A stretch of DNA of 64,000 nt from Chitinophaga sp. HK235 (GCF_018255755.1 NZ_CP073766.1:1612001-1676000); one strand, 5' to 3'. Positions 7,503 to 15,196 are shown, counted from the first letter of the stretch. Program-made: numbers and translations. The notes: generated by a model from the sequence alone, not told the origin.

Positions 7503-8322
7503 GATGTTCCGGTTTTGATGGGTGAATGTTTAGCATCCATTTGTGGGCAGCGGCCTGCCAGTCGGTGATTAGCGTTTTACCGCCCTGCCGCCAGCCGTTG
7601 GCCTGATAGTGATGAAAGAATTTGCCTGCTTCTGCTTCCGGGTAGCTGCAGGTGCTAAAGAATTCCTGCACCTCGGACAGCGAGGGAAGAATCCGCGCGG
7701 CGCCGGGTGCATTTTCCGCGCCGGGTGCATCCGGATCGTGTGGGAGGTTTTCAGTTTCATTTTTATTTTTTTTTGATGGGGGCGTGAGCCTGTTTTCTCC
7801 CTCCCGTTTATTATTGTTTATATGTTTATTAAAGTGGCCCACTTTTGGGCCTGTATGTGGCCCAGTTTTAGGCCACGTGTCAGGCCCATTATTGGGCCTC
7901 ATGTGTGGCCCAGTTTTGAGCAGGTCATGTGGCTCACTTTTGGGCCACGTGGCATCGGTCTTTTCATCCTGGAACAGAAACAGCTGTTCCGGGTGCTGAT
8001 CGGCAATAAAATCGGCTAATGGGATGATGGAAACGTAGCTGGTGGCGTAGGCTTGCCGCGCCTGTACGTAGATGATGTAGTGACAGTGGTCCAGATGCTT
8101 TAAGCAACGTACATAGGTACTCCGGGAGCCAATGCAGGAAAGACTCATGACTTCTTCGCGCAGGATGGGAAAAGGATTCTGGAAACGATGATAGTTCCAG
8201 ACCTGAAACAATGCCAGGTAAAGGCTTACATGATTGGCCTGCAAGCGGGTTTCCTTCCGCACCTGTGCGAAGAAAGCATTTAAGTGTCTGATGTAGTTGG
8301 TATGAGCTGCTGGTGCCGGCAT
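7423..8322 (-). CDS. Winged-helix replication-initiator-like protein (lambda O-like layout)
   Basis: This 299-residue protein has three parts. Residues 1-110 look like a winged-helix domain (NHVSLYLALFQVWNYHRF, then SRSTYVRCLKHLDHC). Residues 124-163 are a repetitive Trp/Pro/Lys/Gly/His linker. Residues 213-265 carry a helical C-terminal motif (FFHHYQANGW ... DWQAAAHKWM) like those of phage replisome-organiser proteins. It is followed by a DnaC-like ATPase, as lambda O is followed by P. The linker is encoded by five 24-bp palindromic repeats beside an AT-rich stretch, resembling an intragenic origin. Its start overlaps the excisionase-like gene stop by 1 bp. The initiator role is inference; a transcriptional regulator is the alternative. 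Confidence 0.6.
   Translation of the reverse strand: MPAPAAHTNYIRHLNAFFAQVRKETRLQANHVSLYLALFQVWNYHRFQNPFPILREEVMSLSCIGSRSTYVRCLKHLDHCHYIIYVQARQAYATSYVSIIPLADFIADQHPEQLFLFQDEKTDATWPKSEPHDLLKTGPHMRPNNGPDTWPKTGPHTGPKVGHFNKHINNNKREGENRLTPPSKKNKNETENLPHDPDAPGAENAPGAARILPSLSEVQEFFSTCSYPEAEAGKFFHHYQANGWRQGGKTLITDWQAAAHKWMLNIHPSKPEHHDKHTKPPTGAGRLHTNEDKSYSDPL
7807..7833. other. AT-rich stretch flanking the intragenic repeats
   Basis: These 27 bp contain only three non-A/T bases. They encode residues HFNKHINNNK on the minus strand and directly adjoin the repeat array. The arrangement of iterons plus a flanking AT-rich segment is the classical layout for origin unwinding elements, so this is a candidate DNA-unwinding element. 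Confidence 0.45.
7834..7953. repeat. Five-copy palindromic iteron-like array inside a gene
   Basis: Five imperfect copies of GTGGCCCA-cTTTT-GGGCC begin at 7834, 7857, 7881, 7905 and 7929, with spacing of 23, 24, 24 and 24 bp. Most units are themselves inverted repeats; for example AGGCCCA (7882-7888) pairs with TGGGCCT (7893-7899), and GTGGCC (7857-7862) with GGCCAC (7871-7876). The array lies wholly within the linker of the winged-helix gene. Spacing is regular in DNA but the encoded peptide repeat is degenerate, which suggests DNA-level constraint. Confidence 0.75.
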
Positions 8323-8600
8323 CAGGAACGCTTAACAGGTTTCTTGGTGCCTTCCATCAGTTTCAGGATGTCGTCGTACTCGTAGAAGATTAAGCCGCCG
8401 ATTTTGGTAAAGGAGAGCGTACCATTGATACGCATGTTTTGAAGAGTACCGGGTGAGATGCCTAACAGGTCGCGGACTTCGTAGGATTTAAGCCATTTCC
8501 GGGGCTGGATGGCGGGAGCGTTTACAAGTTCCCGTAGTTCCCGGAACAGTTCTGTTTTGAAGATCGCCAGATCTTCACGGGTGAGGATTTCTGCTGCCAT
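8322..8600 (-). CDS. Excisionase-like helix-turn-helix protein
   Basis: This 92-residue DNA-binding protein has a MerR/excisionase-type HTH (HTH_17 family) in its C-terminal half. The pattern is RKWLKSYEVRDLLGIS, then GTLQNMRINGTL, then the wing TKIGGLIFYEYDDI. Such proteins are common in Bacteroidota integrative elements and act as recombination directionality factors or regulators. It is the first gene of the four-gene operon with the initiator-like and ATPase genes. Which role it has cannot be decided from sequence. Confidence 0.75.
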   Translation of the reverse strand: MAAEILTREDLAIFKTELFRELRELVNAPAIQPRKWLKSYEVRDLLGISPGTLQNMRINGTLSFTKIGGLIFYEYDDILKLMEGTKKPVKRS

Positions 8601-8657
8601 AAGGTTTGGGTTTGTTTGTTATGGCAGCAAAAGAATAGCTAATAGGGACGCAAGAAT

Positions 8658-8688
8658 AGTTACAGGGGTTTTACAACCCCCTGTAACT
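8658..8688. terminator. Strong hairpin between island operons
   Basis: AGTTACAGGGG (8658-8668) pairs perfectly with CCCCTGTAACT (8678-8688), with further TT/AA pairing in the loop. It lies downstream of the 419-residue gene and upstream of the excisionase-like gene, both on the minus strand. It could be a terminator, though no clear T-run follows, or an operator. Confidence 0.45.
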
Positions 8689-8759
8689 TATTGATTACTA
8701 AAGGAAAGATTTTAGTATAATTATTTTAATAATATTTGAATCAGCGTGTAATGGAGGAA

Positions 8760-10019
8760 TCAGAATTGTTGCAGGAAGCAGTCTATCATTAGGTAAAAGG
8801 CTACGTTTAGCCCTTTATGTGAGCGGTTGACTAACTGCATCAGGATCTCGCGGACGGATCGGGAAACAGCCGCATTATCGTTATAGAAACTATTTCGCAG
8901 GCTGTTGGGGGAAATACTATCCTGCTTTACGGAGGTGAAAAAGTAAGAGAAGAAGTCGAGGACTTCCGCCCTGTTTTTATTTACATAAATACCGTTATCC
9001 AACAGTAGTTTAAGAATATGGCCAATTTGCGGAACTGAAAAAATAGTTTGAACCTTAAAATCTTTCCAGCGGCTTAGTTCGTCCGGCAGGTGGGCGCCGC
9101 CTGATGTTGCGCTGATTTCTTTGTAGTAACCTATTTCATCCGCCAGCCATGATTGCATTTTGTTTTGAAGTGCTGGACGCATGGAGTTGAACACATACGC
9201 GGGTTTCAGGGTGGCCTGGCTGGTTTTCTTCTGGAGGTACATCAGCTGTTCCAGTTTCTCTCGGATGGTGGGATAGTCTTTGAGTTGCGCCGTTATCATG
9301 CTTACCCAGTATTCAAAGTAGTGAATGTTGTTAAAGTTGATAAACAATAACAGTTCGTGCAGCTTTTCGGGAAAATCTGCCTTGTCGCCGCTGGCGTCCA
9401 GCAATTGGAATAATCGTTTATTCATCTCCGTTAAATAGTGTAACTGCTGGTAACTGATCGGGGATGTGATATGGTTATTTTTGGTGAGTTCCAGAAATGG
9501 CATGAATACAACATGCTGTAACTGTTCATCAACACCGGAGGAAATAAAACCGTCTTTCAGTATCGCCACGTCTTTCTGAAACTTCGCCTGGGCTGTCAAT
9601 AGGTAAGACGGCGGTACTTTACAGTCAATGTCCAGGTACTTCCCGAATTTCCGTTCGAGATATGCCAGCAGTTCGGCAAGGTTGAGATAGATGATTTTGT
9701 ACAGATCTGTCCAGGTCTTTTTAGCTGTAGAAATGGAAGTATCCAGTAGGCTTTCTTCCGGCAGGTTGGCCGCAACCAGCTCCATCAAAATAACCAGGTG
9801 CTGCTGGCAATGCTGAATAAACCACCCTACCTGCTTCTTTTTACGCAGATCGTAGAGATACCTTCCGGTACGTTCGAGAATGTTGTTTTTTTCGTTAACA
9901 ATGTCGTCAACGGCTTGTGTGAAAAATTGTTCGTCAGGGTGTTTGCGTTTGTACGATGCTTGTTGGAGGTCAACGTGAATAAATTTTTCAAAAAAGGATA
10001 ATGGGTAATACTGTTGCAT
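8760..10019 (-). CDS. RteC-like island protein (tentative)
   Basis: This 419-residue soluble, helix-rich protein lies between the integrase and the excisionase-like gene. Its last 110 residues (FSVPQIGHILKLLLDNGIYVNKNRAEVLDFFSY region, then ISPNSLRNSFYNDNAAVSRSVREIL) are reminiscent of the C-terminal domain of RteC, the protein that controls excision of CTnDOT-type elements. It is longer than classical RteC. The N-terminal 280 residues have no recognisable motif. Location and the weak C-terminal resemblance suggest a regulator of excision, but the family assignment is tentative. Confidence 0.45.
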   Translation of the reverse strand: MQQYYPLSFFEKFIHVDLQQASYKRKHPDEQFFTQAVDDIVNEKNNILERTGRYLYDLRKKKQVGWFIQHCQQHLVILMELVAANLPEESLLDTSISTAKKTWTDLYKIIYLNLAELLAYLERKFGKYLDIDCKVPPSYLLTAQAKFQKDVAILKDGFISSGVDEQLQHVVFMPFLELTKNNHITSPISYQQLHYLTEMNKRLFQLLDASGDKADFPEKLHELLLFINFNNIHYFEYWVSMITAQLKDYPTIREKLEQLMYLQKKTSQATLKPAYVFNSMRPALQNKMQSWLADEIGYYKEISATSGGAHLPDELSRWKDFKVQTIFSVPQIGHILKLLLDNGIYVNKNRAEVLDFFSYFFTSVKQDSISPNSLRNSFYNDNAAVSRSVREILMQLVNRSHKGLNVAFYLMIDCFLQQF

Positions 10020-10178
10020 ATTGGTGGTTTTAAAATGTGCGCAGTATAGTTTTGGTTGCGTAATGGTCTTTCATAAATCACATGATCGGGGCCGGGGTTG
10101 TGATACGCTCAGTATCAACAGGGGTTGCAATAAAATGTATCGGACGAAAAGAAGATGTTAACGAGTTGTTAATCAGAT

Positions 10179-10224
10179 ACTTATCAAAGCTGGCGGGCTT
10201 TCCAACCGACCAGCCTTGATAAGT
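10179..10224. terminator. Long hairpin downstream of the small HTH gene
   Basis: ACTTATCAAAGCTGG (10179-10193) pairs with CCAGCCTTGATAAGT (10210-10224) with one mismatch. It is 15 bp past the stop of the 93-residue gene on the minus strand. No T-run follows, so it could be a terminator or a recombination-related site. Confidence 0.4.
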
Positions 10225-10238
10225 TAAATCTACCTGCT

Positions 10239-10520
10239 TTAAAAACTAATCCAGTGGCAGGAAATTGGTTCTTTATCCAGTTCTTCAATTATCTCTTTGA
10301 CTATTTCTTTTCTTATACTGATGATTTTTTCCTTTTCAGCATTGCTTAACAAAGAATTTCTTCTTCGATAGCCGGCAAAGCCAGGTGAACGCATTTTTCT
10401 ATAGTATGTAGCCTCACTCCAGTTACATTCTTTACAAACCCGTATCCTAAACTTTTGCAGAAAGCTGCCCAGCTCTGTATGAATGCAAAACAAGATATTT
10501 TGTTGTATTTCGGTTTCCAT
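10239..10520 (-). CDS. Small integrase-adjacent HTH-like protein
   Basis: This 93-residue protein starts at the ATG at 10520; an upstream TTG at 10547 is less likely. It has a possible helix-turn-helix (FRIRVCKECNWSEATYYRKM, residues 25-44), followed by a basic, helical tail (LLSNAEKEKIISIRKEIVKEII). It sits 53 bp downstream of the integrase stop. Proteins of this size and pattern often accompany Bacteroidota integrases and may help regulate recombination. I do not recognise a named family. Confidence 0.55.
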   Translation of the reverse strand: METEIQQNILFCIHTELGSFLQKFRIRVCKECNWSEATYYRKMRSPGFAGYRRRNSLLSNAEKEKIISIRKEIVKEIIEELDKEPISCHWISF

Positions 10521-10573
10521 AACAAACAATAATGTAGAGGTTAACAAATATTAATCAGTAAATAATCAGGGAA

Positions 10574-11836
10574 TTAAGCCACTGCTACACTCAGCATAGA
10601 ATCAGGCAATGAAAGGTTAAATCTGTTCTTTAACGCCCTCATGTCATCGCTTACCTTACTGGCTACAATCTTCGCATATATCTGTGTAGTGCGTATGGAT
10701 TTATGCCCCAGCATGGCGCTCACGGTTTCCAGCGGTACGCCATTGGCCAGCGTAACGGTGGTGGCAAATGTATGCCGCGCGGTGTGAGTAGTAAGGTTCT
10801 TTTGAATGCCGCAGAGATCAGATATTTCTTTGAGGTATCCGTTAAAACGCTGATTGCTTTTGATGGGCAGCAGTACATTGTTGGCAACGCAATGCGGATG
10901 CTCGCGATACTTCCGCAGGATCTCTTTCGCTAACGGTAACAAAGGAACGTTTTCACGGCACCAGGTCTTTTCCCTGTTTTTCACAATCCAATCTTCGCCA
11001 TCGAAGTATTTAGTGATACTGTCAGGAGTAAGCAGCTGCGCATCTTTATAGGCGTAGCCGGTAAGTGTCATAAATACGTAGGCGTCTTTGGCTTCCTGTA
11101 GGCGGGGAATAGAAAATTGTTTATGATACAGTGTACTGAGTTCTGCCACGGTGAGTATATCCCGCTCCGGGTTGATATAGGAACATACATAATCCTGCAA
11201 AGGGTTACACTGCAACCATTTCCGCTGGACCGCCAGTTTTAACAGCTGCTTGGTGTTCTTCAGGTATTTCATAGCGGTGTTATCCTGGATACCTTCTGTA
11301 AGGGTGAGATAATCGAAGAAATCTTCCGCGAAAGAAAACTCAATTCTTTCGAGTGGAATATCTTTCATTTTCAGGACGCCGGAAAGAAAGGCTGTGATCT
11401 TATCCTTTGTAGTGAGCCATTTTTTATAGGTGCTGTTTTCCCGCTTTCCCTTGTCCACCTTTTCTTTGAACTTCCCGTTATGAAAATCCACGACCTCCAA
11501 CAGTGTCCGTTTTTCCTGATGAACACCCAGATAGGCGTTTTTAATCATAGTAGGGGTAACGGCTGATCCCTGCTTCTTCAACAGGTTGTAGTGCCGTAGC
11601 AATTCACCCCTGACGTGTTGCAGCTGGTTGTTAATCTCAATGGCCTCTGCTGACTTTCCCATAAAGATGCCGGCTTCTTTGTTGAATTTCGTGGGATCAA
11701 CTTTGTAGCCCAGTGAAAAACCATCCCGGGGAAAACCCGTAACAGTAATACGGACGCAAATAGTTGCCTTGCCGCTAGGGTTCATGTTATCGTACCGGAG
11801 ATGAAAGAGGATTGATAAATCTTGACTTACTTTCAT
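10574..11836 (-). CDS. Tyrosine-type site-specific integrase
   Basis: This 420-residue recombinase has the Bacteroidota layout: an arm-DNA-binding N-terminal domain, a SAM-like core-binding domain (about residues 110-210) and a catalytic domain. The H-x-x-R box is HTARHTFATT, the late His is in LGHKSIRTT, and the nucleophile is the Tyr in TQIYAKI. The position of the first catalytic Arg reads TGYAYKDA, with Ala where Arg is expected; I believe IntDOT-type enzymes also deviate there. The gene faces the tRNA-Lys 3' end, so it is the integrase of the island. The ATG at 11836 is preferred over a TTG two codons upstream. Confidence 0.9.
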   Translation of the reverse strand: MKVSQDLSILFHLRYDNMNPSGKATICVRITVTGFPRDGFSLGYKVDPTKFNKEAGIFMGKSAEAIEINNQLQHVRGELLRHYNLLKKQGSAVTPTMIKNAYLGVHQEKRTLLEVVDFHNGKFKEKVDKGKRENSTYKKWLTTKDKITAFLSGVLKMKDIPLERIEFSFAEDFFDYLTLTEGIQDNTAMKYLKNTKQLLKLAVQRKWLQCNPLQDYVCSYINPERDILTVAELSTLYHKQFSIPRLQEAKDAYVFMTLTGYAYKDAQLLTPDSITKYFDGEDWIVKNREKTWCRENVPLLPLAKEILRKYREHPHCVANNVLLPIKSNQRFNGYLKEISDLCGIQKNLTTHTARHTFATTVTLANGVPLETVSAMLGHKSIRTTQIYAKIVASKVSDDMRALKNRFNLSLPDSMLSVAVA

Positions 11837-11934
11837 AGTCAAATAAGTTTTAGGTTACCGATTTTTGGTTTTGTTTGGTTTGTTTTGTTTCGGTTTGCAA
11901 GTCCTAAAACCTTTTACTGGTAAGCATCTCCCAG

Positions 11935-11988
11935 AAAAAAGGATACAGTAAACTTAGTTTTTTTACTGTATCCTTTTTTGTATCCTTT
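11935..11988. repeat. 18-bp perfect inverted repeat plus direct repeat near integrase
   Basis: Arm 11935-11952 (AAAAAAGGATACAGTAAA) is perfectly complementary to 11962-11979, with a 9-nt loop. TGTATCCTTT then occurs twice in direct orientation (11967-11976, 11979-11988). The site lies between the integrase start and the tRNA gene, where attachment-site arm sequences are expected. It could instead be a bidirectional terminator. Confidence 0.5.
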
Positions 11989-12031
11989 CAGATTCGTTTG
12001 ATATGATTTATCTTTTCATACCAAAAGCAGA

Positions 12032-12065
12032 AAAGCCGCATAAATCCTACGATTTAAGCGGCTTT
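12032..12065 (-). terminator. Terminator downstream of tRNA-Lys
   Basis: AAAGCCGC-A-TAAATC (12032-12046) pairs with GATTTA-A-GCGGCTTT (12051-12065) around a 4-nt loop. On the minus strand the stem ends in a T-run, giving a factor-independent terminator 24 bp after the tRNA 3' end. Confidence 0.7.
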
Positions 12066-12088
12066 AATTTCCTTTGATATTCTTGTTG

Positions 12089-12161
12089 TGATCCCGCTGG
12101 GACTCGAACCCAGGACCCATACATTAAAAGTGTATTGCTCTACCAACTGAGCTACGGAATC
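12089..12161 (-). tRNA. tRNA-Lys(UUU)
   Basis: The minus strand gives a 73-nt cloverleaf. The acceptor GATTCCG (12161-12155) pairs with CGGGATC (12096-12090) with one G-T pair, and the discriminator is A. The D arm is GCTC...GAGC, the anticodon stem ATACA/TGTAT holds loop CTTTTAA (anticodon TTT, Lys), and the T arm is CTGGG-TTCGAGT-CCCAG. CCA is not encoded. The integrase island starts at its 3' end, so this is the probable attachment site. Confidence 0.95.
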
Positions 12162-12262
12162 GTTAAACGGAGCGCAAAGATAGACATAATCTCTTCACTT
12201 CCAAATTTTTTATTGCCACGGGCAATAATATTTTTATGCCGCAGTAACTCAATCTTCTCCTT

Positions 12263-12625
12263 ATGTCGCGCATTATTCCGATTTTCCGAATGTTTGACTA
12301 TGCCAAAGCAATACAATTTTACGTTGACTGGCTCGAATTTGAAATTGTCTGGGAACACAAGCCGGAAGGCAATCCAGTGTATATGCGGATTGCCAAAGGT
12401 GATGTGGTGATGGATCTTTCCGAACATCATGGTGATGGCACTCCTGGCTCCAGGATCAGTATTACGGAGTTTAAAGGGCTGAAAACTTTTCATGCTGCCC
12501 TGATACAGAAAAACTATAAATACATGAAACCCGGACTGGAGCGCGCCGAATGGAACCCGGAAGTGTTGCTGATGACAGTCATTGATCCGTTCCAGAACAC
12601 CATCATCTTTGAGGAGCCTTTATAG
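12263..12625 (+). CDS. Glyoxalase-superfamily (VOC/BRP-like) protein
   Basis: This 120-residue single-domain VOC protein resembles the glyoxalase/bleomycin-resistance family. It opens with IIPIFRMFDYAKAIQFYVDWLEF, the classical first beta-alpha unit, and ends with the second metal-site half VIDPFQNTIIFEE. Candidate metal or ligand residues are the His in LSEHHGDG and the terminal Glu pair. VOC proteins act as metal-dependent lyases, dioxygenases or drug-binding proteins, and the substrate here is unknown. It lies just outside the island, divergent from the tRNA, and converges with the YccF gene 2 bp away. Confidence 0.85.
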   Translation: MSRIIPIFRMFDYAKAIQFYVDWLEFEIVWEHKPEGNPVYMRIAKGDVVMDLSEHHGDGTPGSRISITEFKGLKTFHAALIQKNYKYMKPGLERAEWNPEVLLMTVIDPFQNTIIFEEPL

Positions 12626-12626
12626 A

Positions 12627-12995
12627 TCAGTATATCTCTTTACCAAAGGGAGCAAAGGTAAGGCTCATCAGCTTAAAATGCTGGCGGCCAAAAGGAATAC
12701 CTATAACCGTAAGCGTTAGTAACACACCGAAGAAAAAGTGGCAGAGGGCTACCCATATACCGCCGGTGAAGACCCAGATAATATTAAACAGTGTGGCCAG
12801 GCATCCTGTGGGACCGGGTACATCTCTTATTTCACGGCCAAACGGCATCAGGGTAAACAGTCCTATTTTAAAACACTGTACACCGAAGGGAATACCGATA
12901 ATCGTTACACAAAAAAGCAGTCCGGACACCATATACCCCAGGAAGGAAGCAAAGCCGCCGAATATCAGCCAGATAATATTTCCAAGTAAGTTCAT
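12627..12995 (-). CDS. YccF-family inner membrane protein
   Basis: This 122-residue protein has two near-identical halves, each a hydrophobic segment followed by an FG-rich turn (IIGIPFGVQCFKIG ... LMPFGREI, then VIGIPFGRQHFKLM ... FAPFGKEI). That internal duplication is diagnostic of YccF (DUF307). Four membrane segments are likely. The function is unknown; it is an inner-membrane protein. The ATG at 12995 (MNLLGNIIW) matches the usual family start better than the upstream ATG at 13025. Confidence 0.85.
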   Translation of the reverse strand: MNLLGNIIWLIFGGFASFLGYMVSGLLFCVTIIGIPFGVQCFKIGLFTLMPFGREIRDVPGPTGCLATLFNIIWVFTGGIWVALCHFFFGVLLTLTVIGIPFGRQHFKLMSLTFAPFGKEIY

Positions 12996-13070
12996 ACGCG
13001 TAATATTACAGAAAAACGAATACATTCCATAGCAGTCTGCTTTTTTTCTGCAGTAGATAATTAAAACTAA

Positions 13071-13097
13071 AACGCAGCCGCTGGAAACGGCTGCGTT
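13071..13097 (-). terminator. Terminator of the SGNH hydrolase gene
   Basis: AACGCAGCCG (13071-13080) pairs with CGGCTGCGTT (13088-13097). On the minus strand it is followed by TTTTAGTTTT. It lies 20 bp beyond the hydrolase stop codon. Confidence 0.75.
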
Positions 13098-13117
13098 ACA
13101 ATGACTATACGAAAAGA

Positions 13118-13777
13118 TTATTGTTTGAGCAGATAAGGTGCTATTGCTTTACGCCAGATAGCATAGCCTTTAGGGTTCATATGCAGCATATCGTCTACAA
13201 ACAGCTCCGGACGTGGTTTATGTTGTTTGTCCAGCATCAGCGAAAACACATCGATGAAGTGGGTATTGGCTTCTCCTGATAAAAACTGCCTGATCAGGCG
13301 GTTCCCTTCTTCTGCGGTTTGGATGTACTGTACGCGGGAGGGACTGGGTTTGATGGAAATATATTCAATCGGTACCTGGGGCAGTTTGGCCCGGATCATG
13401 CTGTACAGCTGTTTGAAGCGGTTAAGCAGACTGTCTGCTGTAGCGCCTTCCGGCAGATCATTTTCTCCTACATATATCACAATCTGCCGGGGATGATAAT
13501 CGAAAATCAGTTCGTTGGCGTAAGTGATCACATCATTGGTGACAGCACCACCGAAACCTCTGTTCATCACTACATAGTTGCAGAAGGTACGCTCCAGGTC
13601 ATTCCATTTACGGATAGACGAACTGCCGATAAACAGGATAGGCCTGGCCGGCGGTGTATACATTTCATCATACTTCTTGATGGCCCTGATATCCTCTTTG
13701 TATTTGACAGGGCTCTGGGCTTGCAGACTTTGTGCCGCCAGCAGACATAATAACGCAGAAAAAAAACACTTGATCAT
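13118..13777 (-). CDS. Secreted SGNH/GDSL hydrolase
   Basis: This 219-residue exported esterase-like enzyme has a signal peptide in residues 1-21 (ending QSLQAQ). Block I is FIGSSSI (50-55, nucleophilic Ser), block II the Gly of RGFGGA, block III GENDLP with the oxyanion Asn, and block V DDMLHMNPKGY with the catalytic Asp and His. Related proteins are carbohydrate or lipid acetylesterases. It is preceded on the same strand by a T9SS-exported lyase-like protein, which may hint at polysaccharide processing. The ATG at 13777 is used; the GTG two codons upstream is less likely. Confidence 0.88.
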   Translation of the reverse strand: MIKCFFSALLCLLAAQSLQAQSPVKYKEDIRAIKKYDEMYTPPARPILFIGSSSIRKWNDLERTFCNYVVMNRGFGGAVTNDVITYANELIFDYHPRQIVIYVGENDLPEGATADSLLNRFKQLYSMIRAKLPQVPIEYISIKPSPSRVQYIQTAEEGNRLIRQFLSGEANTHFIDVFSLMLDKQHKPRPELFVDDMLHMNPKGYAIWRKAIAPYLLKQ

Positions 13778-13790
13778 GGACACAAAATAA

Positions 13791-13832
13791 GGAAGAATTA
13801 CGAATCAGGGAACCCTGCTCCGTAATTCTTCC
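13791..13832 (-). terminator. Hairpin downstream of the T9SS protein gene
   Basis: GGAAGAATTACG (13791-13802) pairs with CGTAATTCTTCC (13821-13832), and an inner CAGGG/CCCTG stem forms within the loop. It follows the stop at 13849 on the minus strand by 17 bp. The downstream minus strand is TTATTTTG. Confidence 0.65.
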
Positions 13833-13848
13833 ATGCACAGGGAGCGCA

Positions 13849-15030
13849 TTACTGTTTGGTAATCATTTTAGTGTATACCTTGCCGTTATAGGTCACCGTT
13901 ACCACATAAGTGCCTGCCGGCAGGTTTTTAGTATCCAGACTGGTCCGGTGCTGCCCTGGTTGCAGGTTACTGTTGAGCACCATGGCCACCCGTTTCTGTT
14001 GGGTATCAAAAACCTCTATGGTAGTACGACCCGCCTCTTTAACATCCAGATCGATATAGGTAATCTGAGGGAAAGGATTAGGGAAGATGTTAAACGATAC
14101 TTTTTCGGTAGAAGCTGCCTTTTCCGCTACCGGCGGCGTTTCCGACGTGGACAGCAACATAGGTGCACCACAGGTGGCACTGCCTTCTGCAATGCAGAAA
14201 TCGGCAAACCGTACTGCTTCATCACGCATGCCCGTCACCAGTTTGCGGTAGATGCCCCATTTGGGCCGGCAGAAAGTAGTGCCGGTGCGCCACATATCAA
14301 TGTTGTTGTTGCTGTAGGTCAATAGGGTGCTGCCATCACTTATTTTTTTGATGACCAGCTGATACGAACCGGTAGAGGTAAACGTGATTTTTTCTTCCAC
14401 TTCTACCCAGGTGCCTTTGAAATTGGCAAGTGGAGCGCTGGCCTTTTCACCACCACCAGACAAACCAGTGCCTGGTGTATAAATAACCTGCAACTTCTGC
14501 GGGTTACCGGCACGGGGAGTCAGCGTGATCAGTGGTGCATCGGCATCATCCCCATCCCCTGCTTTTATCTGGTGCAGATGACAGAAACCGGTAGTGGGTA
14601 TAAAGCCGGCATCTATTTTAAATTTCCAGCGATAGGTGACGGTTTCACCATAGGCAGCCTTTACATTGGCAGGAGAAGGCCCAAAGGTCTTGATCTCATT
14701 CCGTTGCCGGTCGGTATTCGGACCGCAACGATCGTTGTCCGGTGTGTTGTGAATAAAGAAGACAAACACATTTTTATTCAACTCATTGTCGAATTCCTCC
14801 GTAATATGACGACCAAAGGAAGGATGGGCGCAGTCAGGCACTTCGCTGGCCGTACCGCTGCCTAAAACGCTTTCTATCAGTTCATAGGTGTTGCCCGGGC
14901 CGTTGGCTGAAAGCACCACCTGGGCATGACTCTGGGAGAGGCATAATATGCCGGCTACAGACAAAAGGGCTGCCCTGCAGGACGTCAGCATACGCTCTCG
15001 CAGAAAGGGTTTGTTGGGAACAGGTTTCAT
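13849..15030 (-). CDS. T9SS-exported polysaccharide-lyase-like protein
   Basis: This 393-residue protein has an N-terminal signal sequence (hydrophobic about residues 17-36, ending SHAQ) and a middle domain resembling concanavalin-type jelly-roll polysaccharide lyases. Typical segments are YRWKFKIDAGF, HLHQIKAGDG, PLITLTPR and WGIYRKL. The last 80 residues are a type A T9SS sorting domain (FNIFPNPF ... GTYVVTVTYNGKVYTKMI). T9SS cargo is anchored at the cell surface or released. Substrate and lyase family are not certain; an acidic glycan such as a glucuronan is a guess from fold resemblance. It is probably co-expressed with the SGNH hydrolase despite the intervening hairpin. Confidence 0.75.
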   Translation of the reverse strand: MKPVPNKPFLRERMLTSCRAALLSVAGILCLSQSHAQVVLSANGPGNTYELIESVLGSGTASEVPDCAHPSFGRHITEEFDNELNKNVFVFFIHNTPDNDRCGPNTDRQRNEIKTFGPSPANVKAAYGETVTYRWKFKIDAGFIPTTGFCHLHQIKAGDGDDADAPLITLTPRAGNPQKLQVIYTPGTGLSGGGEKASAPLANFKGTWVEVEEKITFTSTGSYQLVIKKISDGSTLLTYSNNNIDMWRTGTTFCRPKWGIYRKLVTGMRDEAVRFADFCIAEGSATCGAPMLLSTSETPPVAEKAASTEKVSFNIFPNPFPQITYIDLDVKEAGRTTIEVFDTQQKRVAMVLNSNLQPGQHRTSLDTKNLPAGTYVVTVTYNGKVYTKMITKQ

Positions 15031-15196
15031 GAGTGTTTATTGTTTTGAGGGTTGTAGATTCAGTATTTTGGTTGAAAAATGCAATCGATTGTTTAAGTTA
15101 ACAATTTAGCGGGAAAACAACAAATGAATCTACTGTATTGTAAAAGATATTTTTTGTCGGCACGGACCGATTCGTTTGCGGCTCCCAGGATACGCA

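Noticed and set aside
7834..7953. CRISPR-like array
   Set aside because: Repeats are 24 bp apart with no unique spacers, each unit is a short palindrome, and the array is inside a coding gene. Iterons fit better.
383..12161. A second copy of the tRNA-Lys 3' end marking the far attachment site
   Set aside because: I looked for a repeat of the T-arm/acceptor sequence through the island and did not see one, so no left boundary is claimed within the window.
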